A stretch of DNA of 64,000 bases from the NCBI RefSeq assembly GCF_005884405.1, contig NZ_VCAO01000001.1:878687-942686 (forward strand), read 5' to 3'. A program made the translations under genes and the position numbers. Under the pieces are notes generated by a model. The model did no database searches. It saw only the letters and a program-made list of their open reading frames with translations, and was not told the DNA's origin. Source of the DNA: Qipengyuania marisflavi. Its GTDB lineage: Bacteria > Pseudomonadota > Alphaproteobacteria > Sphingomonadales > Sphingomonadaceae. Positions 44,537 through 53,460 of the stretch are shown here, piece after piece (position 1 is the first letter of the stretch; each line of letters starts with the position of its first letter).

Positions 44537-45543
44537 AGCTTGCCACCCTCAACGACGGAACGCGCGACGGAAAACTGGTGGTCGTTTCCAAGGATCTGAC
44601 CCGGTATTGCGCCGCCGACAATATCGCGCCCACTTTGCAGGCGGCGCTGGACGACTGGGCCAATCTGGCCCCCCGGCTTGAGGCGCTGTACACTGATGTC
44701 GAGCATCAGGCCGTCCCGTGCGAACGTTTTCACGAGCGAGAGGCGCACTCGCCCTTGCCGCGTGCCTATCAATGGGCCGATGGCTCCGCCTATATCAACC
44801 ACGTTGAACTGGTGCGCAAAGCGCGCGGTGCCGAGGTGCCTGAGAGCTTTTACCACGACCCGCTGATGTATCAGGGCGGCAGCGATAAATTCCTGCCGCC
44901 GCGTGACGATATCCCGCTGGCCGACACCGCCTGGGGCTGTGACATGGAAGGCGAGATCGCGGTCATTACCGACGATGTGCCGCAGGGCGTATCGAAAGAG
45001 GATGCGGCTGATCACATCAAGCTGGTAATGCTGGTCAATGACGTATCGCTGCGCGGTCTGATCCCGGGCGAACTGGCCAAGGGGTTCGGATTTTTCCAAT
45101 CCAAGCCCGCCAGCGCATTCTCACCCGTTGCCGTCACCCCTGATGAACTGGGCGATGCGTGGCAGGGCAATGTCATCCATTTGCCACTGATGGTCGATTA
45201 CAATGGCGAGCCGTTTGGACGCGCCGATGCCGGGACCGACGCAACGTTCAGCCTCGCAGATCTGGTCGCCCATGCGGCCAAAACCCGCATATTGGGCGCA
45301 GGCACAATCATCGGTTCGGGAACGGTTTCGAACCAGGGCGCCGATGGCGATCCGGGCAAGCCGGTCAGCGAAGGCGGGCTGGGATACAGCTGCATCGCTG
45401 AAATCCGCATGATCGAAACCATCGCCAGTGGTGAGGCAACCACCCGCTTCATGCAGCCGGGCGATACTGTCCGGGTAGAAATGAAAGACAAGGATGGCCA
45501 TTCGATCTTCGGCGCGATCGAACAGAAAGTTGTCGAGGCCTGA
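44533..45543 (+). CDS. Fumarylacetoacetate hydrolase family protein
   Basis: The 336-residue protein begins MKLATLNDGTRDGKLVVVSKD and carries the FAH-fold metal site: the acidic motif WGCDMEGEIAVITDDV and a VNDVSLRGL strand. FFQSKPASAFSPVAVTP follows. The segment GAGTIIGSGTVSNQGADGDP closes the core. With maiA directly upstream, hydrolysis of fumarylacetoacetate to fumarate and acetoacetate is the likely reaction. The final TGA is shared with the start region of the glycosyltransferase gene. Confidence 0.9.
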   Translation: MKLATLNDGTRDGKLVVVSKDLTRYCAADNIAPTLQAALDDWANLAPRLEALYTDVEHQAVPCERFHEREAHSPLPRAYQWADGSAYINHVELVRKARGAEVPESFYHDPLMYQGGSDKFLPPRDDIPLADTAWGCDMEGEIAVITDDVPQGVSKEDAADHIKLVMLVNDVSLRGLIPGELAKGFGFFQSKPASAFSPVAVTPDELGDAWQGNVIHLPLMVDYNGEPFGRADAGTDATFSLADLVAHAAKTRILGAGTIIGSGTVSNQGADGDPGKPVSEGGLGYSCIAEIRMIETIASGEATTRFMQPGDTVRVEMKDKDGHSIFGAIEQKVVEA

Positions 45544-46676
45544 GCACCGCACGCCCCCTCGCCGGCAAGCGCATCGGGCTGCTGTCGGCTTGGGCAAGCC
45601 GCGCTAATGGCGGCGTTTTTGAAGCCATAGCCGCGCAGGCTGAACTGCTGCGCGGGATGGACGCGCAGCCCGTGGTCATTGCGGTGCGCGACGCTGCGCA
45701 TGCCGATGATGCTTGGCGGCTGGAAGGCTGCGAAACTTTGCTGGCGGAGCCATCCGGGCCGGGGTTTCTGGCCTACTCCTCCGGCCTGTCTGACCTGCTC
45801 GCCAATGCGCGGCTCGATCTGCTGCACCTCCACGGTATCTGGCAATATCCCAGCCACGCGGCGGCGCGCTGGGCGCGGGCCACTGGTCGCCCGCTGGTGA
45901 TCAGTCCGCACGGGATGCTGGCCCCATGGATCACTCAGCACAATGCGTGGAAGAAGCATCTGGGACGCCTGCTGTGGGAACGGCGCGCCTGGCGGCGGTC
46001 AGCGGCGTTGCACGCGCTGACCCAGGCGGAGGCGCAGGATATTGCGCATGAAACCGGCGGAGCGCGGATCGCGATCATCCCCAACGTCGCGCCCGCCCCT
46101 TCATCGCCGCCAACCGGACCGCGTCCGCCGGTCGCGCTTTATCTGGGGCGCATCCATGAGAAGAAGAATATAGCGGCCTTGATCGCCGGGTGGCTGGCGG
46201 CGCAGCCCGACCTTCCCGAAGGAGCCATGCTGACCATCGCCGGGTGGGGCGATGACGAGGGGATCGCGATGCTCGAACAGGCGATGGCGGGCGATCACAC
46301 GTCAATCGAGTTCGTCGGCGCAGCCTTTGGCTCGCAGAAAGCGGCGCTGTTTGATATCGCGCGGTTCTGTGTACTGCCCTCGCTCAGCGAAGGTTTGCCA
46401 ATGGTGGTGCTGGAGGCATGGGCGGCGGGCGTGCCGACGATCATGAGCGAGCACTGCCATCTGCCCGAAGGTTTTGCCGCTGGCGCAGCCTTGCGCTGCG
46501 GCACGGAGAGCGACGACATCCGCGCCGCACTGGTGGCAGGTTTTGCGCATGATGACGGCGAATGGCAGGCGATGTCAGACGCGGCGCAGAGCGTGGCACA
46601 GGGCAGTTTCGGTGCGCCTCAGGTGCAGTCGCATTGGGAGGCGCTTTATGCGCAGCTCATCGGGCCGCAGCGCTAA
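45540..46676 (+). CDS. Glycosyltransferase family 4 protein with apparent CTG start
   Basis: The protein of 378 residues is a GT-B fold transferase. The N-terminal half includes RIGLLSAWASRANGGVFEA and LHLHGIWQYPSHAAARWA. The C-terminal half has VALYLGRIHEKKNIAALI and the donor-binding SLSEGLPMVVLEAWAAGVPT. The first ATG (45657) would cut off the first strand and the glycine-rich NGGVFEA loop. Upstream in frame there is no ATG, GTG or TTG, only CTG at 45540, which overlaps the previous stop as CTGA, like other junctions here. It probably builds the exopolysaccharide exported by the convergent wza-wzc operon. Confidence 0.85.
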   Translation: MSTARPLAGKRIGLLSAWASRANGGVFEAIAAQAELLRGMDAQPVVIAVRDAAHADDAWRLEGCETLLAEPSGPGFLAYSSGLSDLLANARLDLLHLHGIWQYPSHAAARWARATGRPLVISPHGMLAPWITQHNAWKKHLGRLLWERRAWRRSAALHALTQAEAQDIAHETGGARIAIIPNVAPAPSSPPTGPRPPVALYLGRIHEKKNIAALIAGWLAAQPDLPEGAMLTIAGWGDDEGIAMLEQAMAGDHTSIEFVGAAFGSQKAALFDIARFCVLPSLSEGLPMVVLEAWAAGVPTIMSEHCHLPEGFAAGAALRCGTESDDIRAALVAGFAHDDGEWQAMSDAAQSVAQGSFGAPQVQSHWEALYAQLIGPQR

Positions 46677-47824
46677 TTCCCATCGATCCGCAGATCATCC
46701 ACGGTCAAAGCGCCCTCGCCAGGCCGCATCCACAGCCCCAGCACTTCATTGGCGCAACCCTTGGCATCGATCCGCTGACCGCTTGCCGCGATGGCCCCTG
46801 ACACATTGCTGGGCCGCTCGGGATGGCCGCAGCCGAGTGTGGCCACCAGCAGCGCAGGCTTAAGGCCGGTAACACTGCCCGTCACAGTATGAGCGCCTTG
46901 CGTCAGCGCCACGGGCTGAGAGAGCACCAGCCGCGTCACGCTGGAGCGATTGGCCAGCTCTATCATCCGCTCCTTGCCGCCAACCGGGGAGACGCGAACA
47001 TCGCCCGCGCCGTGACGCTGCCAGCCGAAGGGACCGGATTCGTCGCTGGCGAACTTGTCGAAGCCGGGATCGGACAGCGCCCCCGCCGTTGCGCCTGCCG
47101 GACAATGGACCTGCCACAGCGCCTCGGCCTCACCGCGATAGGCCCGCGATGATAGCGCGCGGACCATCGGCAGCACCCGCTCGCACCCCAGTTCAGGCAC
47201 CCCGGCACTGCGGCTGGCGAGAAACCGAGCGCGCGCGCGGAGCATTTCTACATCGCCCGCATAGCCGGACAGATAGGCTTCGGCCCAGGCCGGTCCGCTG
47301 CGCAGCCGTTCTGCCAATGCCCGCCGGCCGTCTTCGCGTGCCTCCAGCATTCCAAGGAAGGTCTGCGCCGCCTCAGAACGCGGATTGGCGCGCAGGATCG
47401 CATCCAGCCTCAGCGCCGCCGCCGCGATGCGGTCTTCGCGCAGATCGCGGTCAAACCAATAGGCCTGCGTGATCATCTCGCGCCAGCCCAGCTTGGCCGC
47501 GGCCCGGAAAGCGGCATCCCCGCCGTCACCGCCAGCGCTGCTGTCCAGAGCGGCAACAGCGCCAAGAAATGCCGGACCACGCGGATCAAGCGGGTCGCGC
47601 TTAGTGGCCGCGCGGGCCTGCCGTTCCGCCTCTGGAAAATCGCCGCGCGTCAGCGCGCTGGCGGCCAGCGAACGTGCGGCGCTGACCCGGAAAGTGTCGG
47701 GGATCAGGCGGATCGCACCGGGTTCATGCTGGCTATAGCGGTCGAGGCCCGACGCCAGCACCAGCAACACGAACAGCAGGATCGCAAACCCGGCCACCCC
47801 GGCACGGATGCGCCCGCCGGTCAT
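46673..47824 (-). CDS. Membrane-anchored TPR protein of the exopolysaccharide operon
   Basis: The 383-residue protein has one N-terminal membrane helix (GVAGFAILLFVLLVLASGL) and TPR-like helical repeats (about residues 50-170; SLAASALTRGDFPEAERQAR, AILRANPRSEAAQTFLGML). A C-terminal beta-rich domain has a few cysteines. I recognise no named family. It is last in the operon and coupled to the wzc-like gene by ATGA, so it may organise polymerisation or export. Its stop overlaps that of the convergent glycosyltransferase. Confidence 0.82.
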   Translation of the reverse strand: MTGGRIRAGVAGFAILLFVLLVLASGLDRYSQHEPGAIRLIPDTFRVSAARSLAASALTRGDFPEAERQARAATKRDPLDPRGPAFLGAVAALDSSAGGDGGDAAFRAAAKLGWREMITQAYWFDRDLREDRIAAAALRLDAILRANPRSEAAQTFLGMLEAREDGRRALAERLRSGPAWAEAYLSGYAGDVEMLRARARFLASRSAGVPELGCERVLPMVRALSSRAYRGEAEALWQVHCPAGATAGALSDPGFDKFASDESGPFGWQRHGAGDVRVSPVGGKERMIELANRSSVTRLVLSQPVALTQGAHTVTGSVTGLKPALLVATLGCGHPERPSNVSGAIAASGQRIDAKGCANEVLGLWMRPGEGALTVDDLRIDGN

Positions 47825-50043
47825 GCCGATGCGCCCTGCTCGCCCCCGGCATATTGGTAATAATCATAGCCGTAATAGGCTGAATAACGATTGCCCGAAC
47901 GGGTGGGATCAAACTTCGTCAGCACCGCGCCAAGGATCACCGGCTCCATCGTCCGTAGGCGGCGCAATGCCGCCTTGAGCGCGCCGCTACGGCCCCGTTC
48001 CGCCTCGACCACGAACACCGTGCCATCGGCAATCGCCGCCAGCATCGGCGCATCGGCCAGACCCAGAACCGGCGGGCTGTCGACGACGATCACGTCATAG
48101 GTTTCGCTCAGCTGTTCAAGCAATTGCGCCATGCGCGGCGATGACAGCAGTTCCGACGGGCTTGGCGGCAGCGGGCCGGATGCCAGCAGATCGACACCGC
48201 CCTCGCTTAGCGGTACGATAACCCCCGCCGGATCGTCTTGCGAAATCAGCAAATCGGTCAGTCCGCGCTCGGGGCGATGGTCCGCAAATTTGTGCAGCGC
48301 CGGACGGCGAAGATCGGCGTCTATCAACAGCGGCTTCATGCCAATCCGCGCGAACCCCTCGGCCAGTGCGTAGCTGGTGGTGCTCTTACCCTCATGCGCT
48401 TGCGCACTGGTGACCACCATGATGCGGGGCAGCCCGCGCGGCGTGGAATACAGCAGCGCCCCGCGCAGCGAATTGTATGCCTCGGCAATGGGCGTCTTGG
48501 GGCTCGCCATAGCTTCCAGCGGGTCGCCGTCTTCCGAACGTGGCACCACGCCCAGCAACGACAGCCCCAGCTTGTCTTCGACATCTTCGGGCGTGTGGAT
48601 GACATCGTCGAGTTGATCGCGCAGGAACACCGCAATTGCCGCCGCCGCCAGACCAATCAACAGACCCAGCGCCAGATTGCGCGGCAGGTTCGGCGACGAT
48701 GGCGAGGTCGGCGTTTCGGCCTTGTCGATTATCGAGATATTGCTCGACGCGATGCCGGCAGAGGCATTGAGTTCACGGTACCGTTGCAGCAGCCCGTCAT
48801 AGATCGAACGCGCAGTGTCGGCTTCACGCGCCAGCACATTGTAGCGCACCGACTGGTCCTGTTCCGCCAGCGTATCGCCGCGCGCCTGACGCACTTGGGT
48901 ATCGAGACGCGCCTCGGATGCCTGCGCCGCGGTGTATTCCGCACGAATGGAATCGCGCACCTGCGCGGCGGTGCGGTTGAGCTGCGCGGTGGTGGTCGAT
49001 ACATCGCTTTCCAGCCGCGCCACGGCGGGATGGCCCGGCAGATAGCGTTCCCGCGCGGATTGCAGCTGGCTTTCCAGTTCGGCCTTGCGCGTCATCAGCG
49101 ATTGGACGGTCGGATTTTCGATCACCACGCGCGAGGACATCAGCGGCGCACCGCGCACCGCTTCCCAGCGTGATTGGGCCGCAATCCTGTCAGCCCGGGC
49201 CGCGATGGCCGCATCGTTCAACTGCAGCAGACTGGAAGAGGTCATCGTTCCGGCAGCCACGTCGCGCGAACTGGGCGCAAAAGTATCACGGGTGCGGATC
49301 AGCCCGACCGATTTGGCGTAATCGTTCAGCTCACGCTCCGACTGTTCAAGCGAACCGCGCGCCTCCTCAAGCTGCTCGGCCACAAAATTGCGCGCGTAGG
49401 ATGTGCTGTCGAAGCGCCGCTGCAGATTGGCTTGAATAAATTCAGCGGCAAAGGCATCGGCCACGCTGGCGGACATACCCGGATCGGTGCTGGTGAAGCC
49501 AATCGCGGCAATGCGCGTCGAACGCGGCAGATCGATCTGCATATTGCCCCGCAGCAGCGCAATCGCCGTGTCGCGTTTCTGCCGCGCGTCGCCAGTCACC
49601 GCGCCCGGCGGGATTTCCATCGATGCGAAGAAGCGTTCGTTATTGGCCAGATCCAGCGCGTCGGCGACCCGCTCTGCCAGCCCGCGGCTGCGCAAAATAT
49701 CGAGCTGGGTGTTGAGAAAGCGGTCAACGTCCCAGTCACTGGGGGGCGCAATGCTGCCTTCGAAATCCTTGCCCAGCACTTCATCGCTCTGGTCATTGAT
49801 CTGAACGCTGGTGGTGGCGGTGTAACGCGGCGTGTCGAGCATGGTCGACACCAGCGCGATGGCCACGGCGGCACCGACAATCGCCAGCGCCATCCAGAAA
49901 TGGCGCCGCAGTGCCGACAGCGCATGGCGGATGTTGGCGCTGATCGGGTTCTCACCGGCCGAAACATAGGCCGCCGAATAGCGTTGGCGCGGGGTCAACT
50001 GCGGGCCATCGGGGGCCGGGAGCGAGGGGCTTTCCGCGTTCAT
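47821..50043 (-). CDS. Exopolysaccharide chain-length protein and tyrosine autokinase (Wzc/GumC type)
   Basis: The 740-residue protein has two membrane helices (about residues 50-70 and 440-465) flanking a periplasmic Wzz-type domain with long coiled coils. A cytoplasmic BY-kinase follows with Walker A SAQAHEGKSTTS, Walker A' LLIDADLRRPALH and Walker B VIVVDSPPVLG. The tail RYSAYYGYDYYQYAGG holds seven tyrosines, the usual autophosphorylation cluster. It controls chain length and export together with Wza. ATGA overlaps connect it on both sides. Confidence 0.94.
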   Translation of the reverse strand: MNAESPSLPAPDGPQLTPRQRYSAAYVSAGENPISANIRHALSALRRHFWMALAIVGAAVAIALVSTMLDTPRYTATTSVQINDQSDEVLGKDFEGSIAPPSDWDVDRFLNTQLDILRSRGLAERVADALDLANNERFFASMEIPPGAVTGDARQKRDTAIALLRGNMQIDLPRSTRIAAIGFTSTDPGMSASVADAFAAEFIQANLQRRFDSTSYARNFVAEQLEEARGSLEQSERELNDYAKSVGLIRTRDTFAPSSRDVAAGTMTSSSLLQLNDAAIAARADRIAAQSRWEAVRGAPLMSSRVVIENPTVQSLMTRKAELESQLQSARERYLPGHPAVARLESDVSTTTAQLNRTAAQVRDSIRAEYTAAQASEARLDTQVRQARGDTLAEQDQSVRYNVLAREADTARSIYDGLLQRYRELNASAGIASSNISIIDKAETPTSPSSPNLPRNLALGLLIGLAAAAIAVFLRDQLDDVIHTPEDVEDKLGLSLLGVVPRSEDGDPLEAMASPKTPIAEAYNSLRGALLYSTPRGLPRIMVVTSAQAHEGKSTTSYALAEGFARIGMKPLLIDADLRRPALHKFADHRPERGLTDLLISQDDPAGVIVPLSEGGVDLLASGPLPPSPSELLSSPRMAQLLEQLSETYDVIVVDSPPVLGLADAPMLAAIADGTVFVVEAERGRSGALKAALRRLRTMEPVILGAVLTKFDPTRSGNRYSAYYGYDYYQYAGGEQGASA

Positions 50044-50756
50044 GGATAGGGCCTGAAAACACCGAGGACAGGGATTGCGCGGATCGCATCGACAAACAGC
50101 CCGCGCACTGATGAATAGCCAACCACGATCGTGTCACCCGGCAACAATGCGACATCGGGCATTCGTCCGCCGCGGATCGCCTGCAAATCGAACCGGCCCG
50201 CCACCCTCTCACCGCCCGCAGTGCGGAAGATCATGATCTGGTCGAGCGAGGCAGTTTCCGTCGGGCTGCGTGCCAGCGCCAGCGCGGTCAGCAGAGTCTG
50301 GCCCTGAACATATGGGAACACGCCGGGAATCTCGACCTCACCCTCGACAGCGATGGTTTGCACGCGGCCTTTCTTGACCAGCACCGATACGCGGGGATCG
50401 CGCAGATAGGCGGCGGCATAGGCCGCCTCGATATCGCGCGACAATTCGCTGGCCGTGCGGCCCGCCACGCGCACATCGCCGATTAGCGGCAGGCTGATTA
50501 CGCCTGCGTTATCGACCACGATCTCGTCCACCGACAAGGCTGCTTCGTCAAACACGCGCACTGAAATGACATCACCAGCACCCAGCGCATAGCGCGGCAC
50601 GGGAAGCGTGGCGGGATCGACGGCGATGGCGGTATATCCCGCCTCCCCCGCAGGAACGACCGGATTGAGCCGCGATTGACACGCGCCCAGTAAGGCAAGC
50701 GATGACAGCAGCATTGCGCCGCGCATCAGTCTTGTCGTGGATCGAATACCAGTCAT
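50040..50756 (-). CDS. Polysaccharide export outer-membrane lipoprotein (Wza-like)
   Basis: The 238-residue lipoprotein (lipobox LALLGAC) has a Poly_export domain (LGAGDVISVRVFDEAALSVD, GVISLPLIGDVRVAGRTASE) and an SLBB domain (VEGEVEIPGVFPYVQGQTLL). These assemble into the outer-membrane channel for capsule or exopolysaccharide. The ATG at 50756 overlaps the stop of the ligase/polymerase gene; a longer frame to 50837 would overlap that gene by 85 bases and lacks a signal at its start. The last residues VLGVFRPYP are short compared with E. coli Wza. Confidence 0.92.
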   Translation of the reverse strand: MTGIRSTTRLMRGAMLLSSLALLGACQSRLNPVVPAGEAGYTAIAVDPATLPVPRYALGAGDVISVRVFDEAALSVDEIVVDNAGVISLPLIGDVRVAGRTASELSRDIEAAYAAAYLRDPRVSVLVKKGRVQTIAVEGEVEIPGVFPYVQGQTLLTALALARSPTETASLDQIMIFRTAGGERVAGRFDLQAIRGGRMPDVALLPGDTIVVGYSSVRGLFVDAIRAIPVLGVFRPYP

Positions 50757-52129
50757 GCTTCCGCGCCCATAGTGTGTTCGGCCGATCCCCGGCTGGGCCT
50801 TGTGCCCAGCAATCCGGCCGCGACCCCCGCCAGACACGCTATTGCCATGTTACGCAGCGGATAATCAACGATGGAATGCAGTGCGATTACAACCAACGTA
50901 CCCAGCGCGAAGATCGCATTGATGCGCGCCTCGCCCTCTGCTGCCAGCGCGCGGCGGGCGAGCAGGAACAGCAGGATCGCCCCCGCGACCAATACCAAGG
51001 GGGCGAGCAGTCCGGCCTCAAGCAGGAATTCCAGATAGTCGTTGTGCGCGCGGTTGGGGAATGTGGGGTCAACCACTTCGATCCGTTCAGCGGGTAGGAA
51101 CGCGGTAACGAAGGTGCCGAGACCGCTGCCTGCGGGCCAATAGGTTTGCAGCGCGAACAGCGTATCGGTCCACAATTCCTGGCGGAAATCCTTCACCGCA
51201 TCGAACCGCGCGGCCACGCCCGCCAAGCGCACATTCGACGCCAGCACATAGGGCAGCGCCAGCAATGCCGCGAACAGGGCCGCAGCGCCCAGCGCAGCGC
51301 GGCGAACCAGCGTGCCCAGCCCGCTCCCCTTCAACATCGCCAGCTGGACCAGCATGGCGACCGGGATCAAAGCGATCCCCGCGCGTGAGCCGGTCAGAAC
51401 GGCGGCAATCAGCAACAGCGCCTGCAAAGCCAGCAGCACGATGACCGAGCTTTGCTGGCGCGGCAGGCTGGCTGGGCGGGTGGCGAACCATGCGGTCAGC
51501 GCCATCGCCCCGATCAGCAAGGCATCTGCCGCAGCGTTGCGATTGGCGTGGAAGGCAGTCAGCCAGCCGCGATGGCTTTTCTCGTAAAGTCTAAAAGCAT
51601 CAGCCCCGCCCGCAATTTGCAAGGCTCCCAACGCCGCGCCGGCAATCGCAATTGCGCCAATGACCAGCAGCAGGAACCGGCGATCGCGCTGGCCCAAGGT
51701 CGCAGTCGCCAGCATCACCCCGAGCGCTGGGATCAGAGCGAGCAGCCCGGCGAGTGTGTGGTAAGGTGCCAGCGAGATTGGCCGCCAACTATCCGCCTCG
51801 CCCACCAGCGCCAGCGTTTGCATTTCAAGCGCGCGGCCCGGAAGCGATTGCCACAGTGTAGGCGGTAGCGGGATCAATTGGAGCAGCGGGATCAACGCGA
51901 GCATTGCGGCCAATGCCAGCAATTCGCGCGGGATCGTGCCCACCCGCGTGCGCCGCTGGGGTGCCCACATCAGCCATGCGATAACTGCAACGGCGAAAGT
52001 CAGCTGCACCAGGATTTCCGCCGCTGCACTGGGCGATCCGCCGCCGCCCAGCACCATGGCCACGCCCAGAAAACCGGCGACTATGCCGCCGTAACGCGTG
52101 CCTGGCAGGCGCGATCGCAATCCGAGCAT
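50753..52129 (-). CDS. O-antigen ligase/polymerase family membrane protein (Wzy/WaaL type)
   Basis: The 458-residue protein has about ten membrane helices and a Wzy_C-type periplasmic loop. The loop includes LWTDTLFALQTYWPAGSGLG, then a conserved FPNRAHNDYLEFLLEAGLLA. The family either polymerises repeat units or ligates glycans to lipid A; in an operon with wza and wzc, polymerase is more likely. It is the first gene of the operon, so the promoter must lie in 52130-52245. Its stop overlaps the wza start (ATGA). Confidence 0.9.
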   Translation of the reverse strand: MLGLRSRLPGTRYGGIVAGFLGVAMVLGGGGSPSAAAEILVQLTFAVAVIAWLMWAPQRRTRVGTIPRELLALAAMLALIPLLQLIPLPPTLWQSLPGRALEMQTLALVGEADSWRPISLAPYHTLAGLLALIPALGVMLATATLGQRDRRFLLLVIGAIAIAGAALGALQIAGGADAFRLYEKSHRGWLTAFHANRNAAADALLIGAMALTAWFATRPASLPRQQSSVIVLLALQALLLIAAVLTGSRAGIALIPVAMLVQLAMLKGSGLGTLVRRAALGAAALFAALLALPYVLASNVRLAGVAARFDAVKDFRQELWTDTLFALQTYWPAGSGLGTFVTAFLPAERIEVVDPTFPNRAHNDYLEFLLEAGLLAPLVLVAGAILLFLLARRALAAEGEARINAIFALGTLVVIALHSIVDYPLRNMAIACLAGVAAGLLGTRPSRGSAEHTMGAEA

Positions 52130-52179
52130 ACCTCACCCCCTCATCACGCCATAACCCTAACGGCTGCGCCTCCGGCGGC

Positions 52180-52213
52180 AAGGGCGCGGCGGGACTATCC
52201 CCCGCCCCCTTGC
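52180..52213. terminator. GC-rich hairpin between the acyl-CoA dehydrogenase and exopolysaccharide genes
   Basis: An imperfect inverted repeat (AAGGGCGCGGCGGG, loop ACTATC, CCCCGCCCCCTT) stands 33 bases after the dehydrogenase stop on the minus strand. No run of T follows, so it is at best a weak terminator; it could also affect the start of the exopolysaccharide operon. Confidence 0.4.
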
Positions 52214-52245
52214 TTCACCGTTGCTGCCCCGGCGCTGCAACGCGC

Positions 52246-53409
52246 CTACATCGAGCGGGCGATAATCATCTTCATGATCTCGTTGGAGCCGCCGAAAATG
52301 CGGGTGATGCGGCTGTCGCGGTACATTTTCGCAATGGAATATTCGTTGATGTAACCCCACCCGCCATGCAGTTGCAGGCATTTGTCGACCACTTCGCCCT
52401 GCAATTCGGTAATCCAGTATTTGGCGATGGAGGCGGTGGTGACATCCAGCTCGCCGCGTAGCAGTTTGGCAATGCAGTCGTTGAGGAAGACCTTGGCCGC
52501 CGTTCCCCGCGCCTTGAGATCGGCGAGCACGAATTGCGTGTTCTGGAAATCCCAGATGGTCTGCCCGAACGCCTTGCGCTCCTTCACATATTCGACAGTG
52601 GTATCCAGCGCCTTCTCGATGGTTTTCATCGCGCCGACCGCGATCACCAGCCGTTCCTGCGGCAATTCGCCCATCAGCTGGTAGAAGCCCTTGCCCTCTT
52701 CGCCGCCCAGCACGCTGTCACCCGGCAGGAACACATCGTCGAAGAACAGTTCGGACGTGTCGGCGGCATCCAGCCCGATCTTGTCGAGCTTCTTGCCGCG
52801 CCGGAAGCCTTCCGCACCCTTGGTTTCCATGCACATCAGGCTGATACCCTTGGCGCGCGCTTTGGGATCGGTCTTGGCGACCACCACTACGAAATTTGCC
52901 AGCTGGCCCGATGAAATAAACGTCTTGGCTCCGTTTAGGCGGTAGCCATTGCCGTCCTTGGTCGCTGTGGTCGCGATGCTTTGCAGATCTGACCCCACGC
53001 CCGGCTCGGTCATGGCGATAGCCGAAATCAGCTCGCCGGATACCAGCCGGGGCAGCCAGCGCTGCTTCTGCTCCTCGGTCCCGTGGCGCACCAGATAAGG
53101 CAGGATGATGACATTGTGCAGTGATGCGGCAAAGCCGTCGACGCCCTTTTCCGCCTGCTGGTCGAGCACCACCAGATCATGCCGGAAATCGCCGCCGTGG
53201 CCGCCATATTCCTCGGGCACAGTCATGCCCAGGATGCCCGCTGCCCCGGCTTCCTGCCAGAATTCAACGTCCACTTGCCCTTCGTCGCGCCATTTCTCGA
53301 CGCGCTTGGCCGGGGCGTGCTGGTCATAGAACTTGCCCACCGCATCCTTGAAGATCGCGATTTCTTCGTCTTCCATGAACTCGGGCTGCGGAACGTCGAT
53401 GACCGGCAT
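52246..53409 (-). CDS. Acyl-CoA dehydrogenase
   Basis: The 387-residue flavoprotein shows ISAIAMTEPGVGSDLQSIAT, YRLNGAKTFISSGQLANFVV, FDDVFLPGDSVLGGEEGKGF and RKAFGQTIWDFQNTQFVLAD, ending with QLHGGWGYINEYSIAKMYRD and FGGSNEIMKMIIARSM. This is the standard four-motif pattern; Glu in GGSNE is the region of the catalytic base in medium-chain type enzymes. Chain-length preference is not readable. It lies 51 bases after a crotonase gene on the same strand, suggesting a beta-oxidation pair. Confidence 0.93.
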   Translation of the reverse strand: MPVIDVPQPEFMEDEEIAIFKDAVGKFYDQHAPAKRVEKWRDEGQVDVEFWQEAGAAGILGMTVPEEYGGHGGDFRHDLVVLDQQAEKGVDGFAASLHNVIILPYLVRHGTEEQKQRWLPRLVSGELISAIAMTEPGVGSDLQSIATTATKDGNGYRLNGAKTFISSGQLANFVVVVAKTDPKARAKGISLMCMETKGAEGFRRGKKLDKIGLDAADTSELFFDDVFLPGDSVLGGEEGKGFYQLMGELPQERLVIAVGAMKTIEKALDTTVEYVKERKAFGQTIWDFQNTQFVLADLKARGTAAKVFLNDCIAKLLRGELDVTTASIAKYWITELQGEVVDKCLQLHGGWGYINEYSIAKMYRDSRITRIFGGSNEIMKMIIARSM

Positions 53410-53460
53410 TGCGGGTATCCTCTCAGGGTATTCGGGAAATGATTGCGGGCTGGATCGTGC

